Below, piece by piece: positions 41,882 through 53,354 of a stretch of 64,000 bases of DNA. Under the pieces are notes generated by a model. The model worked only from the letters and a program-made list of their open reading frames with translations. It was not told the DNA's origin and did no database searches. How positions within the stretch are numbered: position 1 is the stretch's first letter; each line of letters opens with the position of its first letter. The DNA comes from Mantamonas sphyraenae (lineage: Eukaryota; CRuMs; Mantamonadidae), in NCBI GenBank assembly GCA_026936335.1, contig JAPMXV010000044.1, forward strand, positions 248,001 to 312,000. Reading direction: 5' to 3'. Both the position numbers and the translations under genes were made by a program.

Positions 41882-43797
41882 TCACTTGGCTTTGACGTGC
41901 ACGGTGATGACGTCGCCGTGCTGGACGGCGACGTGGTGGATGAAGATCGTGTTGTGTTGGTGGCTCCAAGAGGCGCTCTCGTTGGGCAGGATGGTCACGT
42001 CGTAGCCGTTCGGATAGTGGTACTGCTCGTTGACGTAGATTTCCGCGTCGCCCTCGGCTGCGCTGTCGATGGTGTACTCCAGGATGATTTCGCCCGTGTT
42101 CCATTGGTACACAAAGTTGTTGGGCGTACCCGGCAGACTCACCGGGTAGGAACGTGTCAGTGCACGCACCTTGGCCGTTTGCAGGTCGCCGTTGCTGCCG
42201 TAGAAGCCCTCGTAGTCGCCGGTACTGGCCGTGGTGATGTCGTGGAACGACTTGAATTGCCAGTAGATGTAGCTCTGGAAGTACCTCTGGGCCTCGTCCA
42301 TGACAAAGTCCATGCCCTCCACGCCTGCAGTGTCGTTCCAGTTGGCGCCAAACTCGGTGATGATGCCTCCGCCGCCCAGGCGCTTGACGTCCTGTGCCCG
42401 ATCTTGCAATCCAATGTCCTCCTGAAAGTCGCAGATGACCTGATTGCGCGGATCGTTCGCTTGGTTCGTGTCGCCGCAGTAGATGTGGTACGACAGCGCC
42501 TGGCGATCGTTGTAGGCTGCGCCGCCGGGTCCCTCCGTCATGCCCGTTTTGGCCAGGCTGTTCACTGCCGGTTCGTAAAAGATGATTTTGTCGTTGTCCA
42601 CCTGACGGATGGCCTTGCCACCTCTGCGTAAAAGGGTTGCAGCAGGTCCCGCTCCATCTCTGCGGGCAGCAGCAGACCGGGGTTCTTGATCACGTTTCCG
42701 GGCCACGGCTCGTTGATGATCTCGTAGCCGAGGACGTTGGGTCGGTTCTTAAACACACGTGCCACCGCCTGCCAGTACGCCTCAAACACCTTGGCGGCGC
42801 CGTTGCGGTTGTGGAACAGCGAGTTGAAACTCTCGCCCACGGCTTCACTGAAGTAGTACCGAGCGAAGCTCTTGACCAGCTCCAGGCACACCTTGATCTC
42901 CGGATAGCCCGTGTTGGGGTCCTTGGGGATGTCCTTGAACACTGCCGGGAACGGAAACGCCGCTGTGCCGTTCGGGAGCAACATGTGCGCCACAAAGTCT
43001 GGCACTCCCTCGCCACAGAAGAACGGCGACAGCAGATCCTGATGGCAATCCAGGATGACGTAGATGTTACGCTGTGCCATCTGGTCCACAAGCTCAGCCA
43101 TCGTCTGCAGGTATGTTTCGTTCACAGTGGCATTGTTCGGCATGACTCCCTGCCACTGGATGCCCAGACGCACCACGTTGAATCCCCACTCCTTGAGATC
43201 GTCCTGTGTGTGGATAGTGTGTGTGTGTGTGTGGGAGGGTAGTGCGTCAGCGCCATCGTCTGCAGGACGGGGGCAAACGTTTTTGGAGTGTGCGGCTGAG
43301 GTGAAAATGGTCTGAACCTCGTGTACGACCGCATGGCCACACAGCCACGCTCACCGAACAGACCACACTACGCAGGTGGTGCTTAGCTGAACCATGTGGC
43401 ACTAATGCAGGGACAGGGTCGTGTGGGGCTGCCATGGCCAGGTGGTACGAGCACCGGAAACGGGGGAGAAACATGCCCGCGTTGCGAGGATGGAAAAAGG
43501 CGGAAGGCGGCATTGGGGAGGAGGACACGTTGGACAACATACGAGATCCTTGCTGCACATGGACAGCTGCGGGTCGAAGCGGTCGGTGACTGGGTGGTAG
43601 GGAGGGATCTTGTAGACGCTGTTGACGCCGCGGAAGAAGCGCGTGCGTCCGGTCTCGTCGACAAAGTAGCTGGTGTCTGGATTGACCTTGATGGTGGACA
43701 CATTGGCAGCAGCAGAAACAGCCACTGTGGCTGTGGCCAGCACAAAGAGCAGTGCAAAGAGCGTGCTGATGCGCATGTGGCTGTTCTTGATTTGCAT
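41882..43797 (-). CDS. Secreted GH5 glycosidase, endoglycoceramidase-like (apparent frameshift)
   Basis: Retaining glycoside hydrolase, by resemblance an endoglycoceramidase cleaving glycan from glycosphingolipid. Exon 1, 43543-43797, has a signal peptide (LFALLFVLATATVAVSA) and the barrel start (RFFRGVNSVYK). Exon 2, 41882-43203, has VVRLGIQWQGV, YVILDCHQDLLSP, the acid/base INEPWPGN and the nucleophile ITEFGANW, then a beta-sandwich C-terminus. Between YAEV and KAIRQVDNDK the frame changes: one base is missing near 42617-42620 (plus strand GCCACC). Adding one C would restore GKAIRQVD and a 525-residue protein. It may be a read error or a recent lesion. Starts at 43797, 165 bp from divergent DPH6. 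Confidence 0.8.
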
Positions 43798-43962
43798 CAC
43801 ACCGCGCTCTTGCGCACGTGGATGTACACACGACACGACAGTGCTTTTTTGGTACAACCAAACGCAACAAGGATGGCCAATCGATACAATGGAACGTTGC
43901 AGTGCAGTGAAACCTGAATCCCATCTGCGGTTGTAGATGCAAAACAACCACAGGAAACCATC

Positions 43963-46212
43963 ATGAAGGTGTGTGGCTTGATCAGTGGTGGGAAGGATTC
44001 AATCTTCAACCTTGTGGAATGTGTGCGCATGGGCCATGAGCTGGTGTGTGTGGCAAATCTGTATCCTGGAGACGAGGTGGAGGGCGACGAGGTGGATTCG
44101 TACATGTTCCAAACAGTGGGCCACAACGTGATCGAAGCGGTGGCAACCTGCCTGGACGTGCCTCTGTACCGACAGGCAATCAAGGGGACGCAAAAGACGA
44201 CGTCGCTGGAATACCGCGCAGCCGAAGGGGACGAGGTGGAAGATCTTCAGATGCTGCTGGAAACCGTGCTTGCGGCACAGCCCGAGGTGGAGGCTGTGTC
44301 GTCGGGTGCACTGCTGTCGGACTACCAGAGGCTGCGTGTGGAGCATGTGTGCCACGGGTTGGGTCTGACGTCGCTGGCGTACATGTGGCAGCGCTCGCAG
44401 CGTGAACTGCTGCAGGCCATGCAAGAGGCACAGCTTGAGGCGGTGCTGGTCAAGGTGGCGTCCTTGGGACTGAGTGAAAAGCATCTGGGACGCAGTGTGA
44501 CGGGACTCTATGACTTTCTGTGCGACCTTAACCAGAAGTATGGCGTGAACGAGTGTGGAGAGGGTGGCGAGTACGAGTCGCTTGTGCTGGACTGTCCTCT
44601 CTTTGCACGCCAGCGCATCGTGTTGGACAAAAGCAAAGTGGTGGTGCATTCCGACGACGACGTCGTGCAGGTGGCCTACCTTCACGTGCAGGAGCTGCAC
44701 CTGGAGGAGAAGGACGAGCCGCCCCCACCCTCTCTGCTGGCTCCTGTCGAGGTGGACGTGGCCACCCTGGAGGACATTGACACCCAGAATGTGGACAAAC
44801 AGGGCCATGGCATGTTTTCCTGCATGATGACGGCCTCACGTGTGGGTCAGCACCTGTACGTACAGGGGGTCGCCGCAAACGCCGAGGATCTGGAGATGGT
44901 GGCTGATGCAGATGAACTGAGAGCCATCCAGGAGGCACAGGGGCTCACCCAGATGGCCACGGAGGTGAAGCGTATTTTTGCGGGGTTGAAGGGAATGTTG
45001 GCGGCCATGGAGGGTGGGTTCCGGATGGAACACGTGCGGTTTGTGGACATCCGTGTGGCGGACATGGGTCTGTTTGGGGAACTCAATGCGGCGTACCTGG
45101 AGGAGTTTGGCATCTACAAACCACCTGCACGAGCCTGTGTGCAGACGTTCCTCGGGGGCGACAAGGTGGTGGAGATGGACTTTGCACTTCAGCAGCCCGA
45201 GCAAGGCAGCAGCAGCAACAACAACAGCAGCGGAAGCGGCAGCAGCAGCAGCAGCGGTGGTGGTGGTGATCAGGATCACACGCTGGGAAGACAGAGTTTG
45301 CACGTGCAGTCGATTTCCAAGTGGGCACCCGCGTGCATTGGGCCGTACGCACAGGCAAACGTGGTGGACCATGTGTGCACGCTTGCAGGGCAGATTGGGT
45401 TGGTGCCCGAGACAATGACGATGGTGGCCGGTGGGGTGGAGGCTCAGGCGGCGCTGGTGTGGCAACACGTTGATCGCGTGTTGCGAGCGGTCAAATCGCA
45501 TCTGGGCAGGGCTGTGATGCACAAGGTGTTTGTGCGCCGTGTGGACGACGCTGTGGTCGTGCGCCAGGCGTGGCAGGCTTACTGCGAAGCCAACGAAGTG
45601 GAAATGGTGGTTACGCAACCGTTGATGCAGGTGGTGCAGGTGCAACACCTGCCCAGGAACGCGCTCGTCGAGGTGTGCACCATTGCGGTTGACAACACCA
45701 TCCCGGGTTCTCGTCTCCTCTGTGTGCCAGCAGAACCTGGGACAAACGAACCCAGCTTCACCGTTTCTGCCGTGGCGCTGCGCAGGGTAGCAACCAGCGA
45801 CGATGACGAGGACGACGAAGTCGATGGTGATGGCAACGCACCGGGGCCGTTGGACACGGTCTGGCTCTCTGTGGTCTCTACTGAGGGGTACTACGACACA
45901 GCCGACTCATTGGGGGGAGTCCTGTGGACTGCAACGGAGCAAGCCCTGGCAAAGATGGCAGAGCAGAGCCAGGACGATGCGATCGAGGCCGAGGAGGTTT
46001 CGATGGCCTCGTTGCATGGGTACAGCACGGCCACCACGATGCACCCCACCGTTCTGGGCTCCCTCTGCGAAGTTCTTCTGCCCGATCCACAGCGTCGTGT
46101 ACAATATTGGTGCGAAATGGTGGGTGCCGGGTCCTACATCGCTTGCGAAGCTGTGGACGGCGGCCAACTCGCTCTCCTTGCCGTGCTGCACCGGCCAGAC
46201 CCACGCGAATGA
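43963..46212 (+). CDS. DPH6: Diphthine-ammonia ligase with two RidA-like domains
   Basis: Last step of diphthamide synthesis on elongation factor 2: ATP-dependent amidation of diphthine. Intronless, 749 residues. The N-terminal adenine-nucleotide alpha-hydrolase domain (1-230) has the PP-loop SGGKDS and the DPH6 motifs GALLSDYQRLRVEHVC, YGVNECGEGGEYESLVLDCPLF. The C-terminal 450 residues hold two RidA/YjgF-YER057c-like folds (around SCMMTASRVGQHLYVQGV and SKWAPACIGPYAQANVV), separated by a Ser/Asn-rich insertion. Yeast Dph6 has the same ligase plus double RidA plan; human DPH6 lacks it. Confidence 0.92.
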   Translation: MKVCGLISGGKDSIFNLVECVRMGHELVCVANLYPGDEVEGDEVDSYMFQTVGHNVIEAVATCLDVPLYRQAIKGTQKTTSLEYRAAEGDEVEDLQMLLETVLAAQPEVEAVSSGALLSDYQRLRVEHVCHGLGLTSLAYMWQRSQRELLQAMQEAQLEAVLVKVASLGLSEKHLGRSVTGLYDFLCDLNQKYGVNECGEGGEYESLVLDCPLFARQRIVLDKSKVVVHSDDDVVQVAYLHVQELHLEEKDEPPPPSLLAPVEVDVATLEDIDTQNVDKQGHGMFSCMMTASRVGQHLYVQGVAANAEDLEMVADADELRAIQEAQGLTQMATEVKRIFAGLKGMLAAMEGGFRMEHVRFVDIRVADMGLFGELNAAYLEEFGIYKPPARACVQTFLGGDKVVEMDFALQQPEQGSSSNNNSSGSGSSSSSGGGGDQDHTLGRQSLHVQSISKWAPACIGPYAQANVVDHVCTLAGQIGLVPETMTMVAGGVEAQAALVWQHVDRVLRAVKSHLGRAVMHKVFVRRVDDAVVVRQAWQAYCEANEVEMVVTQPLMQVVQVQHLPRNALVEVCTIAVDNTIPGSRLLCVPAEPGTNEPSFTVSAVALRRVATSDDDEDDEVDGDGNAPGPLDTVWLSVVSTEGYYDTADSLGGVLWTATEQALAKMAEQSQDDAIEAEEVSMASLHGYSTATTMHPTVLGSLCEVLLPDPQRRVQYWCEMVGAGSYIACEAVDGGQLALLAVLHRPDPRE

Positions 46213-46280
46213 AACAACAACAACCGAAAAGGGAATTGTGTGGAAAGCTGTGTGTGGGATTGATTCACTCATTGCCGCGC

Positions 46281-47581
<1,301 letters not shown>

Positions 47582-47838
47582 GTTGACTTGATGTGGTGTG
47601 TGTGCGTGTGTGTGTGTGCGTGTGTGTTGTACTGGTGCTTGCTGTTGCAGGTGCCGTTGTCGCGGTGATGTGCGTGGGTGCTTTTTTTGGTTTGTCTGTG
47701 CAGCGCGCGCGCGCACTCGCCTCCAACGCCCATCCCGCTCGCGCTTTCGCACTCTCAGACTCGCGAGGTGCACACAAAACAAATCCATAGAGGCATTCGT
47801 GGGAGGCACACATCGACACAAGCCACACAGACACACCC

Positions 47839-48981
47839 ATGACAAGCACGAGAACGGCGGGGGTTTCCACAGCTCTGGGGCTGGCATTGGTGCTGCTGCT
47901 GTGCTCACAGGTGGTCCACACGGTGGCAAACACAGAGAAAGAGGCTTTGAAAGAACAGACAGCGACAGGGGAAGCCCAGGGCAAGAATGAGACGGAAGAA
48001 GCACAGGTCGTGGAGCATTGTTCGCGGCAGCAGTCGCGTCTTGTGCGATACAGACTGAATGAGGTGAGTGGCAGGCATCCAACGAGAGCTGCACACGACA
48101 TGGTGGATGTTCAAGGGGCATTCGAGAAAGGATGTGCGTGGGGGCGACGCGTGAAGAGGGGGTGGTGGATTCCGGCGGCCGGCTGACGCAGGGATGGGCC
48201 ACCCATGCAGTTCTTTTATCCGACAGTGGAACGTGAGGGATACACACTGCCGAGTCGGTGTCCGTTGAGGAAGGAGCTGGACTTTGTGCGGGAGCACGAG
48301 GAGAGCAAGAGTTCGTCGTACCAGTACAAGTGGAAGTGCAAGCGGTGTGGCAAGGCCTTCAAGGGGGAGAAGTACCTGGACAAGCACTTGGCGAACAAGC
48401 ACCCGTTCACGGTGGAAGAGATCACAGGCAAGGTGTGTCTGGCGGACTTTGCCGACGTGACGTTGCACGTGCCACTCACAGGAGCACACCTGAACCAGCA
48501 TCCGGACGACAGAGAGTATGAGAACTGGCTGCAGGAGCAGGCACGCGTCAATCGCGCCTGTTCGCCGGCCAAGATGGAAGAGAGGCGATTCCGATGCCAG
48601 GCGGTGCTGTACCGCTGTTTCCCGGCGGATGACGGCCCACTGGCAAACCAGCTGCACGAACTGTTTTACAAACAGTTCTGTAGCAAGCTGGTATGTGCAT
48701 CGGGCGGCTCTGCAGGCGGCGGAATGGGTGCAGGAGGCACCGGAGGCGGCGGCGTGGGAACACAACGCAATGCCATCCCCAGCACACGGGAAGGGGTCTT
48801 TCAGAGGTTGCACCTGGCCATGGTGGTGATTGTCGTGCTTGTTCTGGTGGCTTTCTACCTGGGCTACTACTTTTACTACCGCGAGGTGAATCTGGCCAGC
48901 GAGCTGCAGCGTCTGCGGGAGTCGCGGCACTCGCTTCGAAACAGTCTGTTTGGCAGAAAGAAAAAGGTAAAAGCATATTGA
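47839..48981 (+). CDS. Secretory-pathway membrane protein with C2H2-like finger
   Basis: Two exons, 47839-48063 and 48211-48981 (phase 0, joining RYRLNE to FFYPTVERE); 331 residues. A signal peptide ([18 protein letters not shown]) is followed by a luminal domain with one C2H2 finger ([22 protein letters not shown]), a Cys-containing second half, a Gly-rich linker, and one membrane helix ([20 protein letters not shown]) with a basic tail. A single finger on the luminal side is unusual, since C2H2 fingers are mostly nuclear; a conserved protist/plant family of this build exists, as far as I recall, without known function. The exon 2 acceptor was chosen because a stop lies just upstream. Confidence 0.7.
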
Positions 48982-49066
48982 ATGGACTGTTCCTCCTCCC
49001 CCGTTCAACTCTCTCTCTGTGTGTGTGTCTGTCTGTGCGAAGCCGCGGACACCGAAAACAACGACG

Positions 49067-50509
49067 ATGGAGGTGTCCGAGGAAGTGGCCGAGTTTCTTG
49101 TGTCGCAGTTTGCCGAGTGTGGGGGCGACGCAAGCAAGTTTGAGGATGTGCTGGACGCAGGGTTGGTGGAGGACATGGTGTGGCAGATGGTGGGTGTGTT
49201 GCAGCAGCTGCCGAACGTGGTGGAGGTGAAGGTGGAGTGCACGGCCGAGCTTGCACAGACACAACAGGCGGGGATGGGCACACTGGACGGACTGGACGAC
49301 AAACACGTGCATGTCAACGTGGTGGGCGACCTGCACGGCCAGTTCTACGACCTGTTGCATCTGTTTGAAATCAACGGACGACCGAGCGAGTCGAACCCGT
49401 ACGTGTTCCTGGGTGACTACGTGGACCGAGGCTCGTGGGCGCTGGAGGTGCTGTGTACGCTGATGTGTTACAAGCTGATGTATCCGAATCACGTGCACAT
49501 GCTGCGTGGCAACCACGAGACGGAGTATTGCTCACGCAACTTTGGCTTTTGGGGCGAGTTGGAGCGCAAACTCGGCGACAACGCGGCCTCCGTCTACCAC
49601 GCCTTTCTGTTTATGTTCCAGGCACTGCCTGTGGCGGCGTTGGTGCACCCATTTAGCTGTGCACACGCCGAGTCTGGCAAGGAGGAGGTGGAGAAAGGGG
49701 AGGAGGAGGAGGAGGAGGAGGAGGAGGAGAACACCACGTCGTCCTCCAGTTCCTCCACCAGCACAGAGATGGTGGTGGAGACGACGACGACAACGACAAC
49801 GACACAAGAGCGTGTGCTTTGTGTGCACGGCGGCCTGTTTCGGTCGTCGACGAGGAACAGTGAGCCAGGTTCGCTGGAGGAGTTGCTTGCGGCGAACCGG
49901 GCGATTGAGCCGAAGAACGGCAACATCGTGGACGATGTGCTGTGGAGTGACCCGTGTGGAATGGACGAGGTGAAACGGACGGGTAGCACGTTCCGTGCGA
50001 ATCGCATGCGCGGCACGGGGATCGAGTTTGGACCCGAATTTACACAGGCCTTTCTGGAGCTCAACGGCTGTGTGATGGTGGTGCGTGCGCATGAGGGGCC
50101 CGACGCACGCATCAAGCGCGACAACGCAGGCGTGCACATGCAACCGATGATGGATGGGTACTCAGTGGACCACGACACCCAGAAGGGCAAGCTGATGACC
50201 GTGTTTTCGGCCCCCAATTACCCGCAGGGGGAGCTGGCACACGGCAACGCAGGCTGCACTATGCGTTTGCACGTGGGCCAGGCCGTGCCCTTGCAAACAG
50301 AGACGGATGAGCGGACAACCAAGGTGCAGGGAGGCAGCAGTGAGGGCAAAACAACCTTGACAATGTTTGGACGAACGAAACAGGGCAAGCAATCATCGCT
50401 GCGTGACCAGGATGAAGTCAAGGCGACGTGTTTGGCGCCCGTGCGTGTGAGTGAGCACACAGTGGTGAACATGGTGCAGTATCTGGCGGTGGAGCACCCG
50501 GCGGTGTAA
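49067..50509 (+). CDS. PPP-family Ser/Thr protein phosphatase
   Basis: Metallophosphatase of 480 residues, intronless. All core motifs are present: GDLHGQ, GDYVDRG, RGNHE, LCVHGG, WSDP, VRAHE and FSAPNY. An N-terminal helical extension of about 75 residues is not a TPR array, so PP5 identity is unproven. Between FSCAH and RVLCVHGG, where the family normally continues directly, sits an insertion of roughly 45 residues made of Glu, Ser and Thr runs. The C-terminal 90 residues are unlike calcineurin. A divergent PP5/PPEF-like branch is the best guess. Confidence 0.85.
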   Translation: MEVSEEVAEFLVSQFAECGGDASKFEDVLDAGLVEDMVWQMVGVLQQLPNVVEVKVECTAELAQTQQAGMGTLDGLDDKHVHVNVVGDLHGQFYDLLHLFEINGRPSESNPYVFLGDYVDRGSWALEVLCTLMCYKLMYPNHVHMLRGNHETEYCSRNFGFWGELERKLGDNAASVYHAFLFMFQALPVAALVHPFSCAHAESGKEEVEKGEEEEEEEEEENTTSSSSSSTSTEMVVETTTTTTTTQERVLCVHGGLFRSSTRNSEPGSLEELLAANRAIEPKNGNIVDDVLWSDPCGMDEVKRTGSTFRANRMRGTGIEFGPEFTQAFLELNGCVMVVRAHEGPDARIKRDNAGVHMQPMMDGYSVDHDTQKGKLMTVFSAPNYPQGELAHGNAGCTMRLHVGQAVPLQTETDERTTKVQGGSSEGKTTLTMFGRTKQGKQSSLRDQDEVKATCLAPVRVSEHTVVNMVQYLAVEHPAV

Positions 50510-50533
50510 TAGAATCGTCTTTGCAGAGACCCA

Positions 50534-52408
50534 ATGTCGGCTAGGCCCATGCGAGGGAGACGCACGGGGGCGTCGAATGCGAGGAAACGAGGAGGGGACA
50601 ATGGGCAGCCAGCGTCATCGTCATCGTCGTCTTCCTCCTCGTCGTCGTCATCGAGGAAGGGAGGGACGGCGACGAACAGCGGCAGCGGCAAAGCACGTGG
50701 GACGGGCGTGGGGCCCAAGGCGACAAGCAATGGGCCAGAGAGGAAGCGAGTGGGTCGCACGGGTGCAAAGGTAGGCACAGGGAGGAGAGGAAGCAAGAAG
50801 GAGGCGGAGAAGAAGACAGGGGGCGGAAAGAAGGTGGAGCCGCAGCAACGGACGGTGGCAGAGACGGCAGAGGCCATGGCGGCGTCGTGGAGCGCGGTGT
50901 CGTCCATGGCCTACGCCGGAGAGGTGGATGAGGTGGATGAGATTGAGGAGGAGGAGGATGTGGACGACGTGCTGGGTGTGGGACGCAGCAGCAGGCCAGC
51001 AGCGGCAACGGCGGTGACGGCCAACGAAGTGGACGAAGTGGAGGACGAGGACGACGAGGAAGAGGAGGCTGTGGCAGAAGATAGAGCACGCAAACGCAGT
51101 CAGGCAGCAGGAGGGCCATCGACATCGACATCCACATCGACATCGACGTCGTCGTCGTCTGGGGGCAGCACAACAACCACACGGATCGTGGACAAACGGG
51201 CAGCTCGCAAGAAAAAGGGCAGCGTGCGTGCTGTGCAAGAGGCCAATACGCAAAAGCTGGCTGAAGCAATGGCCAAGGAGAATATGCGCATGGCTGGAGT
51301 GAGTCCAAGTGGGCGCATTGTGTCTGTGGGAAGCAGCGGGGCTGGAAAACGACGAGGGTCGGGATCCACCAGCACCAACACAGCGTCAAAGGGCAGCAAG
51401 AAGACAGCGCCAGGGACAGGGACAGGGACAGGGACGAAAGGACGCAATGAGGTGTCGTTGGGACGGGATGGGGACAACGAAGCCAAGATGGAGAGTGTGG
51501 AGCATGGGGAGAGTGGATTTGTGTTGCAACGGGTTCGTAGCGACGCGAGTGTGGGCTCTGTGCTGCGTGCGTTGCAGGACAGTCTGCTGCTGAGTGTGCC
51601 CGTGTGGGACCCAGAAGCCCAGGAGTATACGGGCATGCTGGACTCGCTGGACATCATGGCCTTTGTGTGGCGGCATCGAAAGAATCCGGAAGCCAGCCTG
51701 CGGGTGCGGCTGGACGACGCGTTTGACGTGAGTGCGGCGTCGCCATGGCTACCGGTGAAGAAACGCACCTCGCTGCTGGAGATCCTCAAGTTGTTGAACG
51801 AGTATGGCATGCACCGCGTACCTGTGGTCAGCGACGACGGCGGGGACGGGACGTCGCCATCGGTGGTGAACGTGATCACCGATGCGGGTCTCTTGCGCGA
51901 GACCTACGAGTATGTGCGTGAGTCGTCGAGTGAGAGCCAGGACGTGGGTCTGACGGAAACGGTGGGGGAGGTGTGGGACAAGAAGCACCGTGCGTTGGTG
52001 ACAGTGACGCCGGAAATGGCACTGGGGGAGGTGTTGCAACTCATGGCCGAGGAGAGGGTGTGGGACGTGGCTGTGGTGGACGACACACGCAAGCTGGTGG
52101 GTGTGGTGGGCACACGTCAGTTGCGCTTCCTGCAGGGACGGACCGTGGAACGGCAAACAGCCCTGTTTACGCTGGATGTGGCCTCGTTCTTGGCCAGCTA
52201 CGACACAGGCAAAAGCAAACAAGGGCGACGCACATTTTCGAGCGACGACAAACTGCTGGATTTGATGCAGAGCATGAGTGAGGACAGACACAGGTGCTGC
52301 TACGTCGTCGGAGCAGAAGACAAAGCTCTGCGCTACGGCGTCGGCGTCATGGATGTCCTTCAACACATCGCCGGTGCCGGCGATGAAGTGGATGAGGACG
52401 AGGCATGA
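50534..52408 (+). CDS. CBS-domain protein with basic, Ser-rich N-terminus
   Basis: Intronless, 624 residues. The first 320 residues are low complexity: Ser runs, Lys/Arg patches and an acidic block. The C-terminal 300 residues contain CBS modules, likely two Bateman pairs (SVPVWDPEAQEYTGMLDSLDIMAF; HRVPVVSDDG..VNVITDAGLL; VWDVAVVDDTRKLVGVVGTRQL; CCYVVGAEDKALRYGVGVMDVL), as in AMPK gamma and related nucleotide sensors. The spacing resembles AMPK gamma/SNF4-like proteins, but key ligand residues cannot be judged. It follows the phosphatase by 24 bp on the same strand. Confidence 0.8.
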   Translation: MSARPMRGRRTGASNARKRGGDNGQPASSSSSSSSSSSSSRKGGTATNSGSGKARGTGVGPKATSNGPERKRVGRTGAKVGTGRRGSKKEAEKKTGGGKKVEPQQRTVAETAEAMAASWSAVSSMAYAGEVDEVDEIEEEEDVDDVLGVGRSSRPAAATAVTANEVDEVEDEDDEEEEAVAEDRARKRSQAAGGPSTSTSTSTSTSSSSGGSTTTTRIVDKRAARKKKGSVRAVQEANTQKLAEAMAKENMRMAGVSPSGRIVSVGSSGAGKRRGSGSTSTNTASKGSKKTAPGTGTGTGTKGRNEVSLGRDGDNEAKMESVEHGESGFVLQRVRSDASVGSVLRALQDSLLLSVPVWDPEAQEYTGMLDSLDIMAFVWRHRKNPEASLRVRLDDAFDVSAASPWLPVKKRTSLLEILKLLNEYGMHRVPVVSDDGGDGTSPSVVNVITDAGLLRETYEYVRESSSESQDVGLTETVGEVWDKKHRALVTVTPEMALGEVLQLMAEERVWDVAVVDDTRKLVGVVGTRQLRFLQGRTVERQTALFTLDVASFLASYDTGKSKQGRRTFSSDDKLLDLMQSMSEDRHRCCYVVGAEDKALRYGVGVMDVLQHIAGAGDEVDEDEA

Positions 52409-52502
52409 GGCATGAGGCGTGAAGAAGCGAGAGTGCTGTGTGTGTCGAGGACGACGAGGCATGAAGAGTGCTGTATGTACTGGGGTTAAACTACATTCTG
52501 CT

Positions 52503-53354
52503 TTACATGAAATCGTCCTCGTAGTCCTCAAAGTCGGTATACTCCTGATGCTTGTTGCTGTTCATGTTGTCCAGGGTCATCAGCGACTCGTACGAACGCA
52601 CCTGCTTCTCCTTCTTCTTGGCTTCCATCTCCTCCTCCTCCTTCTTGCGTGCCTCTTCGCGCTGGGCACGTTCACGCCTGCGTTCGGCGGCGTCGCGCTC
52701 CTGACGCAGCTCGGCCAGGTTGGGAAATTCCTCGCGTTTGGTCTTGCCCAAACGTCGCACAATGTCCTTGTCCTTGGTCACGCGGCGTCGCAGCACCAGC
52801 TTACGCTTGTGGAACCCCACTTGGCCCACATCCATGTCGCTGCTCTTGCGCAGGTTGCTCCACATGGTGTACACCACGTCGACCGTGTTCTTCTTGCTCC
52901 CCTCGATGCTGTTGGCCTTGACCAGTTGGCACAGGTCTTCCAACACCTCTTCCGGGATGTCATCAATGGTGTCTCCTGGCGGCAGGCGAAGGTACACGTG
53001 AGCCGAGCTGAGCTTGTCCACGTGGAACCACACATCTTCTGGCCAGCCGTACGCAATCAGCTCCTCGTTTTCGTGCTTGTCTGCGCCCATGTAGCACAAG
53101 TAGTCGGGAACTGTGCGGTGTCCCATGGCCATGCCGTGTGTGTGCATGTGTATGCGTGCGTGTGTGTCCGCGTGGTGTGTACCAAACGAGGGTGAGCAAA
53201 AAGGCAGGTGGGTGGACGGAAATGGGGCCGAGGTGGACGGATGTGGACGGGGGACCGACACTAACCGCAAGTTTCGAAGTACAAGACCTGGACAGACACA
53301 CAAAAGCGCCCACCCGCCCCACCAGGAGAAGGAGAAATGTGTCAGCGGAACCAT
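52503..53354 (-). CDS. CCDC25: CCDC25 homologue (NFACT-R/DUF814 family)
   Basis: Conserved protein of about 210 residues. The last exon, 52503-53110, reads [43 protein letters not shown] and [24 protein letters not shown], almost line by line the CCDC25 pattern, then a Lys/Glu coiled coil and [10 protein letters not shown]. Upstream I infer a 22-bp exon 53266-53287 (VLYFETC) and a start exon that ends right after ATG (53352-53354), which together give MVLYFETCVPDY, matching the family start. Human CCDC25 is described as an extracellular-DNA sensor on membranes; the family relates to the ribosome-quality-control NFACT-R fold. The core is certain, the two tiny 5' exons less so. Confidence 0.85.
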   Translation of the reverse strand: MVPLTHFSFSWWGGWALLCVCPGLVLRNLRLVSVPRPHPSTSAPFPSTHLPFCSPSFGTHHADTHARIHMHTHGMAMGHRTVPDYLCYMGADKHENEELIAYGWPEDVWFHVDKLSSAHVYLRLPPGDTIDDIPEEVLEDLCQLVKANSIEGSKKNTVDVVYTMWSNLRKSSDMDVGQVGFHKRKLVLRRRVTKDKDIVRRLGKTKREEFPNLAELRQERDAAERRRERAQREEARKKEEEEMEAKKKEKQVRSYESLMTLDNMNSNKHQEYTDFEDYEDDFM

